A stretch of DNA of 64,000 nt from Owenia fusiformis (GCA_903813345.2 CAIIXF020000004.1:5787525-5851524); one strand, 5' to 3'; counted from the first letter of the stretch, positions 9,943 through 21,560 are shown. Notes: a model not told the origin generated them from the sequence alone. Program-made: numbers and translations.

Positions 9943-10179
9943 CTGCAAGATGATATCAAAGTACTTGAAAAAATCCTATCCCCAGAGGATACAAACTATC
10001 CAAATGATGTACTACATGTTTTTACAACGAACAAGAAGGTCAAAATCCATAACAATAAAATGCTCAAATCTGGTCCAGAACATGTAGATTTCACGAATTT
10101 AAACCAAGAGACAAATGTGGATATTCCAGAATCATTGATACCTACAGACATTATAAGACTGGGGGACGTATCCAGTTAA
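9943..10179 (+). pseudogene. PIF1-like helicase C-terminal fragment
   Basis: An open stretch of about 78 codons includes LSPEDTNYPNDVLHVFTTN, then VKIHNNKML. This is the pattern seen near the C-terminus of PIF1-family helicases, which are carried by Helitrons and abundant in invertebrate genomes. It ends at TAA with no upstream Walker motifs in the window. Likely a scrap of a mobile element. Repeated at 37.89 kb. Confidence 0.45.
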
Positions 10180-11035
10180 ACAATCAGAGTCAATGCAAGG
10201 GTCATTCTTACCAAGAATATTGACACTTCTGATGGTTAAATCAATGGTTTAATGGGGACAATGAAGGCACTGAGTCAACATGAAAGTGACTCACTTTAAT
10301 GGATTTCATGAATAATGTTTGATCTGAAGGTATTTCATTTATAAAGGTATGAATTTCATATTCTAGAGTTCCATATTCAGGTTTATCAAGCAACATTCTC
10401 ACAACACTATCAAAATGATTCAATCATTCCAATACAAAATATTCTGGAGGACCACATTGTAAATCTCATGCGAGAGTGGAGATTGGGTTCTCATCTGTTT
10501 GATGAACAGGCAGGCAAGTCTACACAATATGTTTAATACAGTTGGATCAAATATGGGAAAGAAAACTAAGAACAAATTGCACCATCTTTTATGTACAGTG
10601 ACATAGGATTTTTCATCTCAGCAACGAGAGATTGAGGAACTCCAAAATAAAAAAATAAAAATTGAAGAAAAAGGTGATATTGAAGTGATTAATTATTAGA
10701 TTATATGTGATTACTACTTAATATATTTTCTATGTTAGATTAACATTTGTGATAAGAAATGAGCATGAGCATTATTGGATATATGATCATAGAACCTTGT
10801 GTGTTCATTTTGCAGATGCCAAAGTCAAACATGCCTGATCCTGCCACTGTCCAGAATCTAATCTTAAAGAAATTGCACCAGATATACCAAAACAATTATT
10901 TTTCAGAAACCTTTAAGGCGGTTTAACACCAAATTTGAGGGTGCAAAATGTCTTCTACAATATCAAGCAAAAGCGTATTTTCAGTACAATTTTCTTTTCA
11001 AATTGTATTCTTACAGGGTTGTTTATTCTATATGA

Positions 11036-11290
11036 TATGATATATATGCTGATGATATTGCCTTAATTGCAAACACTCCAGAAAATCTAAATGCTCTGCT
11101 GAGCATTGCTGACATGTTTAGTAAAAGGTGGAGGTTTGAGTTCCATCAAGAAAAATGTGTAGTTCTTAGGTTTGGTCCAAACAAATATGCTTTTTGTGAA
11201 TACAAAATAGAAGACAATATTCTTAAAGTAGAAAAAGCTGCTACACATGTTGGCATATCTTTATGTTATCTTAATCTTAATGCCACGCCT
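11036..11290 (+). pseudogene. Non-LTR reverse transcriptase fragment
   Basis: The translation starts at the RT catalytic motif (YADDIALIA in a frame with one shift), followed by NLNALLSIADMF, KRWRFEFHQEKC and ATHVGISL. The order matches the RT at 59.6-59.84 kb. Fingers, C-terminal half and endonuclease are missing. Duplicated at 39.07 kb. Confidence 0.65.
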
Positions 11291-11349
11291 CAGATTATAA
11301 GACTCTCCAAGTCACAATATTCAGGAAATTGCCTTATATTCACATATAT

Positions 11350-11562
11350 GATAGTAAAAGGAAGAAAAATATCAGTTTCAACAAGCCTGGATTTGCTGCT
11401 TTATTAAAACAAGCTCCAAAAAAATCCATTGATAAACTGATGTCTAAAAATAATAAAAAGAAAGACCTTATTGAGTCAGATTCTTTCACGAGCTATTCCA
11501 ATTCTTCTGGGAAGATTAAAATGGCTTCCAAAGGACCAGGAGATGTAAAATTTGATAATTGA
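11350..11562 (+). pseudogene. Lys/Ser-rich ORF fragment of unknown origin
   Basis: The open frame holds SKRKKNISFNKPGFAALLKQ, a Lys/Asn-rich stretch and SDSFTSYSNSSGK. It overlaps the tail of the RT fragment and has no visible start. In the second copy (39.41-39.6 kb) the frame is broken by small indels. I do not recognise the family. Confidence 0.25.
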
Positions 11563-11812
11563 AATTAAAAAATCAATGTTATGTGAGCGGCTAATGAGCA
11601 TTTTGCTAGGAAGGTTTCCATCTCATAAAATTGGGCTTTTAACAGAATCGATTCAGGGGTTTACCGACTTCAGACATCATGGAATCACTAACAGTATGTA
11701 TTCAGAAGAAATACCAAAATGTGCGGCTCAGTTATACTTCCTTGAATGTCTGGAGCAACCTTGCACAGAAAGCTCATTGGATGAATTTGATTTTGTAATC
11801 TGTGATCTATAA
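11552..11812 (+). pseudogene. 86-codon conserved ORF, unknown
   Basis: The open frame includes MLCERLMSILLGRFPSHKIG and ends in an acidic SSLDEFDFVICDL. The copy at 39610 stays in frame although it lost 15 bases (five codons), which hints at past coding constraint. No recognised domain. Confidence 0.25.
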
Positions 11813-14020
11813 TCTCTATGATCTATCCATGCTGAAAAAATGAACCTTTAGACTCAGGAATCATATTTAAAACAATCATAAAATATAAAAAAAATATTTA
11901 AGCTCTAGTGCAGAAAGGAATATATGCCAGCTATGGTAAAGTATTTAAATCAGTTCCTAGGTATGACTTTTTGGAACTCAAGTGTCATCAAATTGATTAT
12001 AGATCCCTTTGAAAAGAGGATTTAGTTTCTAATTAATGGGAATTGTTGCATGATGTATCCTCCATAAAATATTTTCAAAAATAGCATTTATGAAAGCCTC
12101 CAGATCAAACCCAGTTGTCAAATTAGCTTGTTTACATATATAAAATAATTAGATATGGCTTATTCTAGAAGGATATTATAGCAGAGCATAGCATGTTTTA
12201 ACTTGTTCTAAATGTATACTTACAGATATAAGCAACATGTCACAATTGTCTAAATGATGGAAGGATAACCGACAGAGCCGTTGATATGTAAAACAGATGA
12301 TCTGTGTTAAACAAAGCTGTTGATATGTAGAAAAGATGATCTATGTCAAACAACACTGACTGAACCTAGCTGCAGTATATCAATAGCCTATGTATGGAAT
12401 CTCTGATCATATTCAAAGGAAAGACTTGAATAGTTACCCATTTTCAATAAGAGAATACTTTCAAAATATACGACTAATAGAATCCTACCTGATCTGTGCT
12501 AGTTCTTAAATGAGTGTTACCTCTTCACTAAATTTACTGAGGTGCCCTTGAAAAATTTCCCACATGAACTGGCAAAAACAACATTTACTGTAAAAACATA
12601 GATTTTCTCTGACAAAAATAGTATTTTATCAACCAGAGAAGTTTTCATGATCATTTAATTTCCCTGTTTGAAGAAATAGCAAAATGAATTCAGTGTTAAA
12701 TAAATCAAATATTTATCTTGTTTTTAATTCCAGAGACTAACCTTTAGCAAAAATAGGAAAAATTAGGGCACCTTGAAAATTTAGACTTTTACAGTATAGT
12801 AGTTTGTTTTTACAACTATCATGGTGTTAAACAATGTTCTAGGTAAAATGTTTCCTTCTTACCAAGAAATGAGGTTTCCAAACATAAGTTCGCATATATA
12901 TTTCAAATATATTCTCAGTTTAGGTGAATATTTAATGAAAACTGGGTTAGTTAACACCTGGTCTCAGCTAAAAAATGTGGTCTACAAACATTTGTTAACA
13001 CTGTTGGCTCTAGCTATTACTTACAAGGGAATTTATGTTAGCCGCTGTCTAATAAACCCAGATACTTCACCCAAGTATTAATTTTACCGTGTAACTATAG
13101 ACCAGTATAGAGGGAAAAGAATGCGTTCCTTTTAAGATAACCAGCATTGGGGGTTACTAGGCAATCTTCCCTAGTTATCGATACCATCAGAAATGTTAGA
13201 AAACATGTTTATTAACGTAGTCCAGAATGAAAGATTGTTAAGACCTAAAATAATGGTTCAGTTAAAAAAAAGCTCTCCTTATGCTTTTAAGGATAAAACA
13301 AAAAATCAGGATATGATATGATGATGACTGGAAGTGATTTTATTATAACAGTAGTTTCTAATAATCAAAAAAGCTTTGTAAAATTAATGTTTATAAAAAA
13401 ATATTGTATTTATAAATGGTATAAGCTGACAATATTTTTTGTTTGCATTCATTAGGGGATTTTTGATGTAAAATTATGAACTAGAAGTGGTTAGATTTTG
13501 GCTATAAATTAGTTTGGTAAAATTGCACATAATTATTTGCATTAATATGGAGTTAAATAGCTTTGTAAGATTAATGTTTACAAAACATTGTATTTTTATA
13601 AATGGTATAATCCAACAATACTTACTAGAAGTGATTACATTAATAGCTTTGTAAATAGTAAGCTGGATATCATTTTACCCATTGTATATTTACTAGAAGT
13701 GAATAATTTTTAGCTTTGTAAATAGTTAGCCAGATATTATTTTAACTGTTGTATAAGCGATACTTTAAAATGGCAATGATAAGTATCATAAGAATGAGGG
13801 GTAATTTTTAATTTAAAAAAATTGTAAATGCTACAATTGCGTTTTTTAAACCTGATAGTCTATATTGCAATTGTATATTTGATAAATTTTACCCAAGCAT
13901 TCTGCTGGACTACTTGGAAAGTCAAGTGTAATTTTTACATTTTTATCACATTGTATACCTGGGTTGTTTAGAAAATTAATATTTATATGTTTTATAGTCA
14001 TTCAAGGTTATTTTCTTATT
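11813..14020 (+). other. AT-rich stretch without clear genes
   Basis: No supported gene. 11.81-12.69 kb is shared with 39.86-40.89 kb; from about 12.69 kb the window is single copy. A 39-bp minisatellite is at 12281-12360. Between 13.3 and 13.8 kb short AT-rich phrases (agctttgtaaa, attgtattt) recur loosely. An 86-codon ORF at 12821 has no other support. Confidence 0.35.
12281..12360 (+). repeat. 39-bp minisatellite, two units
   Basis: Units contain gttgatatgta, cagatgatct and gtcaaacaa. The paralogous site at 40.31-40.44 kb has three units, another copy-number change after the large duplication. Confidence 0.6.
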
Positions 14021-14032
14021 TCATGATATCAG

Positions 14033-14571
14033 ATGAAAGTCTATCTATCGCAAATAAGCAAGGATGAATGGAAATGTTATATTAAGAAAAGTGAGTTAAA
14101 TAGGAAACATGTCTTCAATTTTATTTATGCACTTTTGACTGAAAACTTTCTACAAACATTTGAACAAATCAAAGAGGTCACTGAGTTTAAAATGTTACTG
14201 GAATTTAGAAAAAGAGAATTACAAAAATTCTTGTCAAAAAATTGTAGATAAATGTGTTTATCACATAAAACAAATGAGGCTGTAAATGTGCAAACATTTC
14301 GAATTCAAATGCAAATGTAAACAATGTGAACATTCTCAGAGATACATTTATCACATAAATGCTATGAACTTTCCTTTCATATCGAGCGAATGGAAAGAAT
14401 CCTGGTCCCTTAGCGAGGAAAATTTAAACTGGGAGACTCTGCTGACAGAGGAGAAAGAATAACAACATGAAGTTTCTCAAGATATATGTCAGTGCTCTAA
14501 AGAAGAGAGCTGACTGGAAAAACTATGAAGAATTGACTATCATAGTAAGGAAATTATTGAAATGCATAGAG
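14033..14571 (+). pseudogene. Diverged CRP exon 1 (single-copy paralog)
   Basis: This distant CRP relative reads DEWKCYIKKSELNRKHVFNF, then TFEQIKEVTEF, then, after frame breaks, VDKCVYHIKQMRL, the cluster CKCKQC, YHINAMNF and a Trp-rich part. The end WKNYEELTIIVRKLL leads to a donor gag|GTAAGA at the same place as in the other copies. Because it has diverged widely, the shared Cys pattern, YHxNxMxF and splice position mark what was constrained. Several stops make it a pseudogene. Confidence 0.6.
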
Positions 14572-15830
14572 GTAAGAAATAAAATTAATGGTAAAAAGAT
14601 CTTTGCTTGTATAACACATTTTATTAGAATATTATAGTATATTATAATAAAAAGAGGATTGTATCTTATAGTAATTGCATGTTATTCCTATATATTTATT
14701 TAATCATGGCTATAATAGGCATTATTAAAAATGGTTCCTTGAAACATAAATGACGTCTCTTCAGTTTGAGATAACTCCTGAATATAAAACAGCATGAATT
14801 ATGACTTTTTTGGGATTATTTATTGAGCAGCACAAGAACTCTTATTGTTACAGACAGACAAAATACCTTTTTGTTAGGAATTTTTTATGATATTTTATTA
14901 CACACAGTTTGAGTTGTTTTTTACATTTATACTTTCATTTGAGTGATACATATGTTGTTGATGTTGGTTAATTGGATCCTGCCAGTATTTTTGGAACTCA
15001 TCTGGAACTTGTTTTAAGCACAAGGTGTTTGGAACAAGGAAGTTTCATACCTGATGCCAAAAGTAGTCTTGTATTTCCAGAGTCCTTGAGATTAGTTCCA
15101 GGAAATATCAGTAGTAAAACGGAACGTCTGTTTCGCCCCATCGATTTCATCCCACCATTTGTTACATGGGGCGAAACAGACGTTCCTCGGGAAATACCCC
15201 TCAAACTGTTTAAGATATATTTTTTGATATGAAATAAACTTATTTTAACGTATTATTATACCTTCTCCTTTTCCTATTTGATATCTGGTAAATATTATAT
15301 ACAAAATAAAATTAGTCGAAGGTCTTCCATTTGTTTTAATTCATAATCCCATTCATATTTGATTTTTCCCATGTACAGATATAGCGAGCCTTAATCGAAA
15401 ACCAACTCACCTATTGATAGATGGCATGTGATACGTTTTCTTATTGATAGAGAGAGAATATTAAACTTTCAAACAGGTCTTCCATTTGTTTTTTTAATTC
15501 TTCGATTTCTTCCCTCCATTTGTTACATATAGTGAAACAAAACGTTCCTCGGGAAATACCTTTCAAAACAGTTTAAGATTTATTTTAACTTATTATTATA
15601 CCTTCTCCTTTTCATATATGATATCTGGTAAATATTATATACAAAATAAAATTAGCGGAAGGTCTTCCATTCATATTTGATTTTTCTCATGTACAGATAT
15701 ACCCAACCTTAATCGAAAACCGACCCACTTATTGATAGATGGCGTAGGATACGTTTCTATATTATACCCTCTCTTTCTCACTTATTGATAGATGGTGCAG
15801 GAAACGTTTTCTTATTGAATATTAAACTAT
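14572..15830 (+). other. AT-rich single-copy stretch with repeat scraps
   Basis: No gene supported. It holds a hairpin at 15122-15188 and a diverged repeat of it near 15510-15570. Blocks of 15.24-15.40 and 15.59-15.72 kb repeat each other (ccttctccttttcatat, tatctggtaaatattatat). The phrase ttattgatagatgg occurs several times between 15.4 and 15.8 kb. Confidence 0.4.
15122..15188. repeat. Hairpin with GTCTGTTTCGCCCC stem
   Basis: acgtctgtttcgccccat and atggggcgaaacagacgt are inverted copies separated by about 25 nt. The stem resembles that of the hairpins at 53.35, 55.12 and 55.23 kb (GTCTGTTTCACC). Confidence 0.7.
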
Positions 15831-15832
15831 TT

Positions 15833-15945
15833 TCTTCCCTCATTAACTGGTTCCCAAGCTCGAGATTACATTATGTAATCGTTGCGAGGAACGAGCATCG
15901 ATTATGATGTAATCTCGAGGGTGGGAGGCAGTTAATGAGGGAAGG
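15833..15945. repeat. Long near-perfect hairpin (about 47-bp stem)
   Basis: The arms begin cttccctcattaactg and end cagttaatgagggaag, and contain ctcgagattacat against atgtaatctcgag. About nine in ten positions pair. The loop is about 16-20 nt. It is single copy in the window and lies about 600 bp upstream of the intact family B relative. Confidence 0.75.
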
Positions 15946-16539
15946 AAAAGTTTGTTATTCTCATGATGTATAACCTACCACTCTCATTAACCTGACCATT
16001 CTGTGTAATTTCAAAATACGACAAGATGTTATTGCAACGGGTGGGTTAATATTTCCCCCAGAATTCATTTAAAAGCGTACACCGACTTAATCTATCTCGC
16101 CACTTTCCACTATTTTATGTCAAAGGGAGATGGTAGGTTAATTTCCCAAAATATAGCACATTTTTTCCATGAGATATGAAGATCCTTATAAGAAAGCATC
16201 ATTTCTCAAGGTCTTATTTTTCCAGGTTAAGTTTATAACCCCCCCTCATTGATTACCAGGAACCTGTCCGATTTGGGCAAAAGATAATGACGTAAGGAGT
16301 ATTCCAAACCATACATAATCTCTTGTATTTTAAATGTGAAAAAAAAGCTGAAACATTCATCCCGCATCCTGATCAACGAAGTAGAAGGAGCAAATAACTT
16401 ATTGACGATTAATTTTAAAATTCAACAAGTTATCAGTTTCCAGATAGCACTCTCTACATACTTTTTTTGATTCGCTGGTGTCTATAGGCTTACTATAAAA
16501 TTATTCAATATTATTTCATTGACTTCAAAATTCAGGACT

Positions 16540-17178
16540 ATGACGCCCGCTAGGAAGAATAGACAAAGTAGGACTATCCATTCAAAAAAGCATCTTCGTA
16601 AGTGTTCCGTTCTCGTTTGTTGTTTAGAGCATAAGTTCATTTGTAGTCGAGCTTTACCAACAACAGATATTATATATACAGTTTCTCGATTAGAATATCC
16701 CATGTTTAATTCAATGAAAAAGTGTTCAATTCCTGTTTGTTCATTAGATTATAAGTATATTTGCACACGTTCATTAGCTATACCAGACATTAAATACACC
16801 ATTCATCAGAAGCGGGAAAAGAGACCCGCCGCTGTCACATCATCACATTCTTCATCGTGTTCCCCTAAACTTTTCGGAGAGCATTTTTCAACTGTTCCCA
16901 CAAAGAGGGAAGAAATTGTCCCTTCCACCGATGCTTTATTGCCAGGAACTAAAAAATACTGGAGGCAGAAGTGGAACAAGGAAAAGCTTCCCCTCAAAAA
17001 ACGTATATATACACCTGGATCAGAGACAAGAGCCTCCATTTTACGAGTTCCACCTCAAGATTTCATGGAAGCTAACAGTCTCCGGAAAGCAGAGGAAGCT
17101 GAAAAGGTTCGAAAGCAAGGGGAGAGGGACCTTGTGAAATGGAAGCAATATATAGCCAGATGTAAGCGTGGGAATTAG
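16540..17178 (+). CDS. Intact 212-residue family B relative
   Basis: A full open frame, single copy. The start is ATG 16540 (MTPARKNRQ); the in-frame region before it has no ATG. The N-terminus is basic. Residues about 25-55 and 65-95 are an internal duplication: each has a KCS(V/I)(L/P)VC motif, a Tyr- or Phe-containing link to IC, and a (T/P)DI(I/K)YT end. The same LC/SIC spacing is found once in family B. The second half has KKYW, R-VPPQDF and a charged helix with a basic end (IARCKRGN). The 3' flank also matches the family B flank. Likely an older, better-kept paralog; function unknown. Confidence 0.65.
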   Translation: MTPARKNRQSRTIHSKKHLRKCSVLVCCLEHKFICSRALPTTDIIYTVSRLEYPMFNSMKKCSIPVCSLDYKYICTRSLAIPDIKYTIHQKREKRPAAVTSSHSSSCSPKLFGEHFSTVPTKREEIVPSTDALLPGTKKYWRQKWNKEKLPLKKRIYTPGSETRASILRVPPQDFMEANSLRKAEEAEKVRKQGERDLVKWKQYIARCKRGN

Positions 17179-17847
17179 TTGAAATTCGCTCTCCTTCCCT
17201 TTTTCTGTTCCCCGGCTTTTTTCTTTTTTCAAATGACCACTGACATTTTGAGAGTATACAAGCTCAAATAATCAATCACAGTTTCTACTCTTTGCTAGTA
17301 AGCCTCGCTTTATTTTGTTTTCAAAAGCAGCGATTTATAGACGGACACCCTTCAATTCTGACTGTAGGAGAGAGTGTGAAGAATCACTAAAACAAATTTT
17401 TGGTAAGTTTGTCTGCCAGATTACGCTATAATTACACAGAACGAAATATCCAGCCATTTCACCGCCAATCAAGGAAATAGTTTTCTGTTGTTATTTAGAT
17501 TTTTTCGCTTAATTTTTTCTCGATATTCCACTTATTTCAATCAATCTATTATCTTAAATATGTATGTCTGTTGTTTTTGGTTGAAATTATGCTTTATTCT
17601 ATCTTTCTCCCTTCACGCGCATTAATTCTGCATATCTGTTAAACGGTTATCAGTCACTGACGTCTCCTGCACGCTGTTCTTTGTTCACCAGTTAGCAGTT
17701 AGAAAGAAACACAGTGCAAAATTTCCCAAAGAAATACATCGGATTTTTCAATCATATCTTATTGGATTAACATAGGAAAACTGGAATATCAATTTATGAA
17801 GGTATATTAACAATCTATGAAGGTAATTTTCCAACATTTATCTGGAA
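17179..17847 (+). other. Noncoding 3' flank of the family B relative
   Basis: No gene seen. It aligns in order with 4.31-4.92 kb (ttattttgtttt, cacagaacgaaatat, tatcttaaatat, atcatatcttattgga), with much divergence. At about 17848 it is cut by the next CRP cassette. Confidence 0.4.
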
Positions 17848-18378
17848 TAACCCGAATGGGAGTTGGTGATGGAAAAAGAAAAAGCCCAAGTACCCCCCCT
17901 ATCTGAAGAAAATGATCTATGCTGGTATATAAAACAACATGGCTTTGGATGCTGGAAATGTACCAGGATCTGAATAGCATAGAAATAAAATTATTGGGAC
18001 ATAGACAAGGTGAGAGCAAATTAGAACAATATTCATTTTCTTCCATTATTATCAATTTTGAAAATGAGGAAAAGAATGAATATAAACGCTATCTATGTTT
18101 TTTATTCTTACAGACACTTTGGATGCCCGTTGGCGAATAAAAAATCCTACAGACCTATGTTCTAGAGAATATATTGGAGAAATGCTCCATGTTTGGACAA
18201 GTTTACAAACTCAGATAAATTAGTATTTGCCCCAAGCTTTCTTGAAATTTAGATTTATCATATATCATTTCATTGTAATCTATATTTCTTTTGAATCTAG
18301 GCTACACAAACCAGACAACAACGAACTCTAGCCAGGCTGTCTCCTCAAAGCGCCAAGGCCTACTATTCCTGTGATTAA
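17848..18378 (+). pseudogene. CRP 3' part: exon 1 end, exon 2, exon 3 (copy B)
   Basis: Exon 1 sequence starts abruptly at the EWE region and runs to 18009 with a donor GTGAGA. Exon 2 spans 18114-18214 after acceptor ttcttacag, and exon 3 spans 18301-18378, ending in TAA. A one-base deletion near 17958 (tggaaatg for tggaaaatg) shifts the end of exon 1, and the exon 2 donor is mutated from GTAAAT to ATAAAT. Exon 3 is fused without gap to the next CRP copy at 18379. Confidence 0.55.
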
Positions 18379-19207
18379 TTCCCTCTTGGTGGAAAATTAC
18401 CCCAAAACATTCGAGCATATTAAGAAAATAACACATTTTAAAATGCAACCTGAAATTAGAGGAACTAGAAAACAAAAAGTTCCTTGCAAGAAATTTGTAG
18501 ACTATTGTATGTACCACATGAAACAGGCCAGATTGCTGTTTTGTAAACCATCCACATTCCGATGTTATTGTGAGCCTTGCGCTGGAAGACCAGACGGTCG
18601 CTATCACTCTAACGCTATGAGCTTCGGGTACCTGGTGGGTCGGTATTGGCGAGAGGTCTGGGGTGAAGATCGTGAACAACTCGAATGGGAGTTGTGGATG
18701 GAAAAAGAAAAAGCCCAAGTACCCCCCCTATCTGAAGAAAATGATCTATGCTGGTATATAAAACAACATGGCTTTGGATGCTGGAAATGTACCAGGATCT
18801 GAATAGCATAGAAAGAAAATTATTGGGACATAGACAAGGTGAGAGCAAAGTAGAACAATATTCCTTTTCTTCCATTATTATCAATTTTGAAAATGAGGAA
18901 AAGAATGAATCTAAACGCTATCTATGTTTTTTATTCTTACAGACACTTTGGATCCCCGTTGGCGAATAGAAAATCCTACAGACCTATGTTCTAGAGAATA
19001 TATTGGAGAAATGCCCCATGTTTGGACAAGTTTACAAACTCAGATAAATTAGTATTTGCCCCTAGCTTTCTTGAAATTTAGATTTATCATATATCATTTC
19101 ATTGTAATCTATATTTCTTTTGAATCTAGGTTACATAAACCAGACAACAACGAACTATAGCCAGGCCGTCTCCTCAAAGCGCCAAGGCCTACTATTCTTG
19201 TGATTAA
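18379..19207 (+). pseudogene. CRP gene, exons 1-3 (copy C)
   Basis: Exon 1 is open from the SLLVENYPKTFEHIKK part through KFVDYCMYHMKQ, the CYCEPC cluster and YHSNAMSFGYLV to 18.79 kb. There the one-base deletion in tggaaaatg shifts the frame. Exon 1 ends at 18838, exon 2 is 18943-19043, and exon 3 is 19130-19207 with an internal TAA. The N-terminal 35 or so codons are missing. The pairs of Cys plus His-Asn-x-Met suggest a metal-binding fold. Neighbours: the protease frame starts inside exon 3. Confidence 0.6.
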
Positions 19208-19893
19208 TTTGGCAAATTCTAGAAAGTTAGTTGGGCATTAGACAGTTTTATATTTAGCGAGAGATCCAAGTAAAAATGAGAACTTTGACCTCCAAATAGT
19301 CTGTTGAAGCATTTAAGCGGATCATATGTATTTAACAAGAGACAAATTCAAAGTATACTGTCTATGGTCTGTGGTCAATATGTCTTACTTTATACGCTTC
19401 AAAAGGCTCGCGGAAAACCATTGTCAGAGTTTGTTAATTTATTTTCAGATGACACCCTTCTGAACGACGTATTGGCCAGGGAGACAGTTGCTGGAGAATT
19501 TGATCATTATTCTCAAATAATAGATCCTACTTTATTTAGAAAATCCAGATTGGCTATGGCTCGATGTTCTATAGAACAAAAAGGAAAATATATGAAAATT
19601 GAATTGGGTGAAAATGCAATGATTTTTTAGAAGTCGACTAAAGCTGCCTCGGCATATGATATGTTTATCCCCCATTCGCTTGAAATTGAGCCTGGGGAAA
19701 TCAGGACTATTGATTTGAGGGTAAAAATACAATTCCCCTGACATATTTCAGCAATCTTACAAAGTCAGGTCTAGATAAACGCGGTCAGATGAAATTATAT
19801 AAGGATATTTCTATAGAAATGTGGGAGGGGTTAATCAAGAAAAATACGGAAAGAGGCGATGGAGAAGCTACCTTGAGAAAAATTCAAAAGTGA
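19183..19893 (+). pseudogene. Protease-dUTPase fusion (copy C)
   Basis: The protease frame opens within CRP exon 3 in a different phase (TILVINLANS). The catalytic His is kept but the next Trp codon is TAG. A small deletion removes most of the FDSFG motif. From 19304 the frame is open through the catalytic Cys (codon 19370-19372 in VCGQY), the tail NLFSDDTLLNDVLA, and on into the dUTPase N-terminus, stopping at TAG 19628. dUTPase motif I (AYDMFIP) and part of II follow; motifs III and IV are deleted and V is damaged. Confidence 0.7.
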
Positions 19894-19944
19894 CCTTTTG
19901 GTGAGTACAAATTCACCAAGTGATATTGTTGTATATTTTTACAG

Positions 19945-20045
19945 GTTTACCAGAGACATTGAAAAATATACAACAACACGTAGGCGAGAGAAACTAGGAT
20001 TTTCCGCAGCTGTTAAGTTCGTGGGATACTCCAACCAAAATTAGT
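19945..20045 (+). other. Conserved exon downstream of dUTPase (copy C)
   Basis: It follows an intron with GTGAGT donor at about 19901 and acceptor tttttacag. The segment has a small basic reading frame ending SNQN-stop in the better copies. Confidence 0.4.
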
Positions 20046-21109
20046 TGCGAGCATTTGACGATTGATGACCGAGGCTCGAGCTGTGCTTTTGACGTGAGTC
20101 ATTGTATCTCGCTTACACCTTTTTTAAAAAAGGGGCATTCTAAAATATAATAAATTGTTTGACGTCACTGGTTGCAAATACCGATCTCAGAGTTAGGAGT
20201 CTGGGAATACAATCTTTGCCCCGATTATAAGTTAGTATCATGCAATCAAACGTTCTAATATCTTTTAGAAGTGGTTTATATTGTAATTATTGATTCTGAG
20301 AATATTGTCCCTTTTTATAATTGGTATAAATTGACAATATTTTATCAGGGCAATAAATGCTATTATTCTGATTGTATGAATGTAAGTTTCTCATATACAT
20401 TTTATTGTATTCTATTTAAACTATTGTACAAGTCTACCAATAAGCCTATTGTTGTTTTTAGCAGTACTACGCTAAATATTTACATTTTATTGTACTTTAT
20501 TCAAACTATCTACAACTCCATTAATAAGCTTATTGTTATTCATGAGAAGGTAAATGTATAATTGATTATTATATTATATCAATAAGCATATTGTTGCTTA
20601 TGAATACATAATTGTTCATTTGATTGCAAAATTATACGAGTCTGGGATTGCTGAACTTTAGATATTGAAAGCATATTATTGTTGTTTGGAATTGTTTATA
20701 TCTTACATATTTTGATTGTAATATTATATAAGTGAGGGATTGTTTAACTTTATCGAAAACATATTGTTGTTGTTTATGAGTTAAGAATTGCTTGTATCTC
20801 GCACATCCATGATTGTAACATCATTCACCTATATATTTAATCATGAGCATCGTAGGTATTATTAAAAAGAAAATAAGTATTTAATATTAAAAAATATGTT
20901 CCCAGAGTATATGCTACAACTTCATTTTATATGCCAATTCATGCTAGTTTCAAATGTAGCTTTGACAAATTTTGTACTGAATCACCTTCCAATGACTTTG
21001 AAGATTTAGCCATAATTTTCACCATTTTAGTTTATTCTCAACCAAAGCTATTTAGACAGTTTCTTTTTATATAAATTTAAAATCCTTCATCAAGTTATCC
21101 TCCTATTTT
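20046..21109 (+). other. AT-rich spacer, copy of 2.07-3.11 kb
   Basis: Nearly identical to the copy A spacer but without the retroelement insertion, so it shows the pre-insertion state. Short ORFs here (e.g. 20271-20561) are low-complexity and not supported. Confidence 0.45.
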
Positions 21110-21389
21110 ATGGCACCAGATGAAACCCTGTTGGAATTGTTCTCAGAAATTAGTAGACAGTTGGATTCTAGAAAATTGTTCACTCACGCTGTCTTGGGAG
21201 AGTACACCTCCCAAAGAATATTCAGAGCAAATTTTGAAGGAGAAAAATTCTTTGGTTAGAGTTCCAGCTCAAATCTGGCCCCGGGAATTATATGACAGCC
21301 TTAAAAAGACTAGCAGAGCCAATGAAAGCCGCAATGCTCCCACTTATAAAAAATCTAGGAGACATAAAAATAGGAGATGTAGAATATAA
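21110..21389 (+). pseudogene. Chimera: CRP start joined to family B C-terminus (second)
   Basis: Same join as at 3109-3388, differing by few bases. The family B C-terminal frame is open from 21120 to the stop at 21387 and keeps the RRCRI tail. Confidence 0.55.
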
Positions 21390-21410
21390 GTCTAGGGGTT
21401 CATGGGATGG

Positions 21411-21475
21411 TATAAAAACGGGGAAAATAACAAATTAATATAACACAAACATGGAAAATTGGCACGAAGTATTTG
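21411..21475 (+). promoter_or_regulatory. TATA promoter plus MENW start
   Basis: TATAAAAACGGGG at 21411 with ATG (MENWHE) at 21451. The sequence leaves the copy A pattern at about 21474. Confidence 0.5.
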
Positions 21476-21560
21476 TATTTCCATGTATGTACATGCTGTC
21501 TGCTTACGTCATTGCTTTAGTGGCTAAAAGTGTGTCTGAATATATACTACTTTAGTTCTC

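Larger units (their letters stand above)
1..12690 (+). repeat. Large segmental duplication, copy 1
   Basis: Collinear with 28.43-40.89 kb at an offset of about 27.9-29 kb that changes with local indels. Identity is high by eye, with many ORFs identical. Copy 1 keeps 2.07-3.15 kb, which copy 2 lost. The left end lies beyond the window. Confidence 0.85.

Noticed and set aside
12821-13081. 86-codon ORF in the single-copy AT-rich region
   Set aside because: No homologue in the window, no leader or splice signals; length is within chance for this composition.
18379-18860. CRP as an adenovirus E4-type or tumour-virus oncoprotein homologue
   Set aside because: The Cys-rich pattern is suggestive, but no specific motif of those families (such as an Rb-binding LxCxE) could be found.
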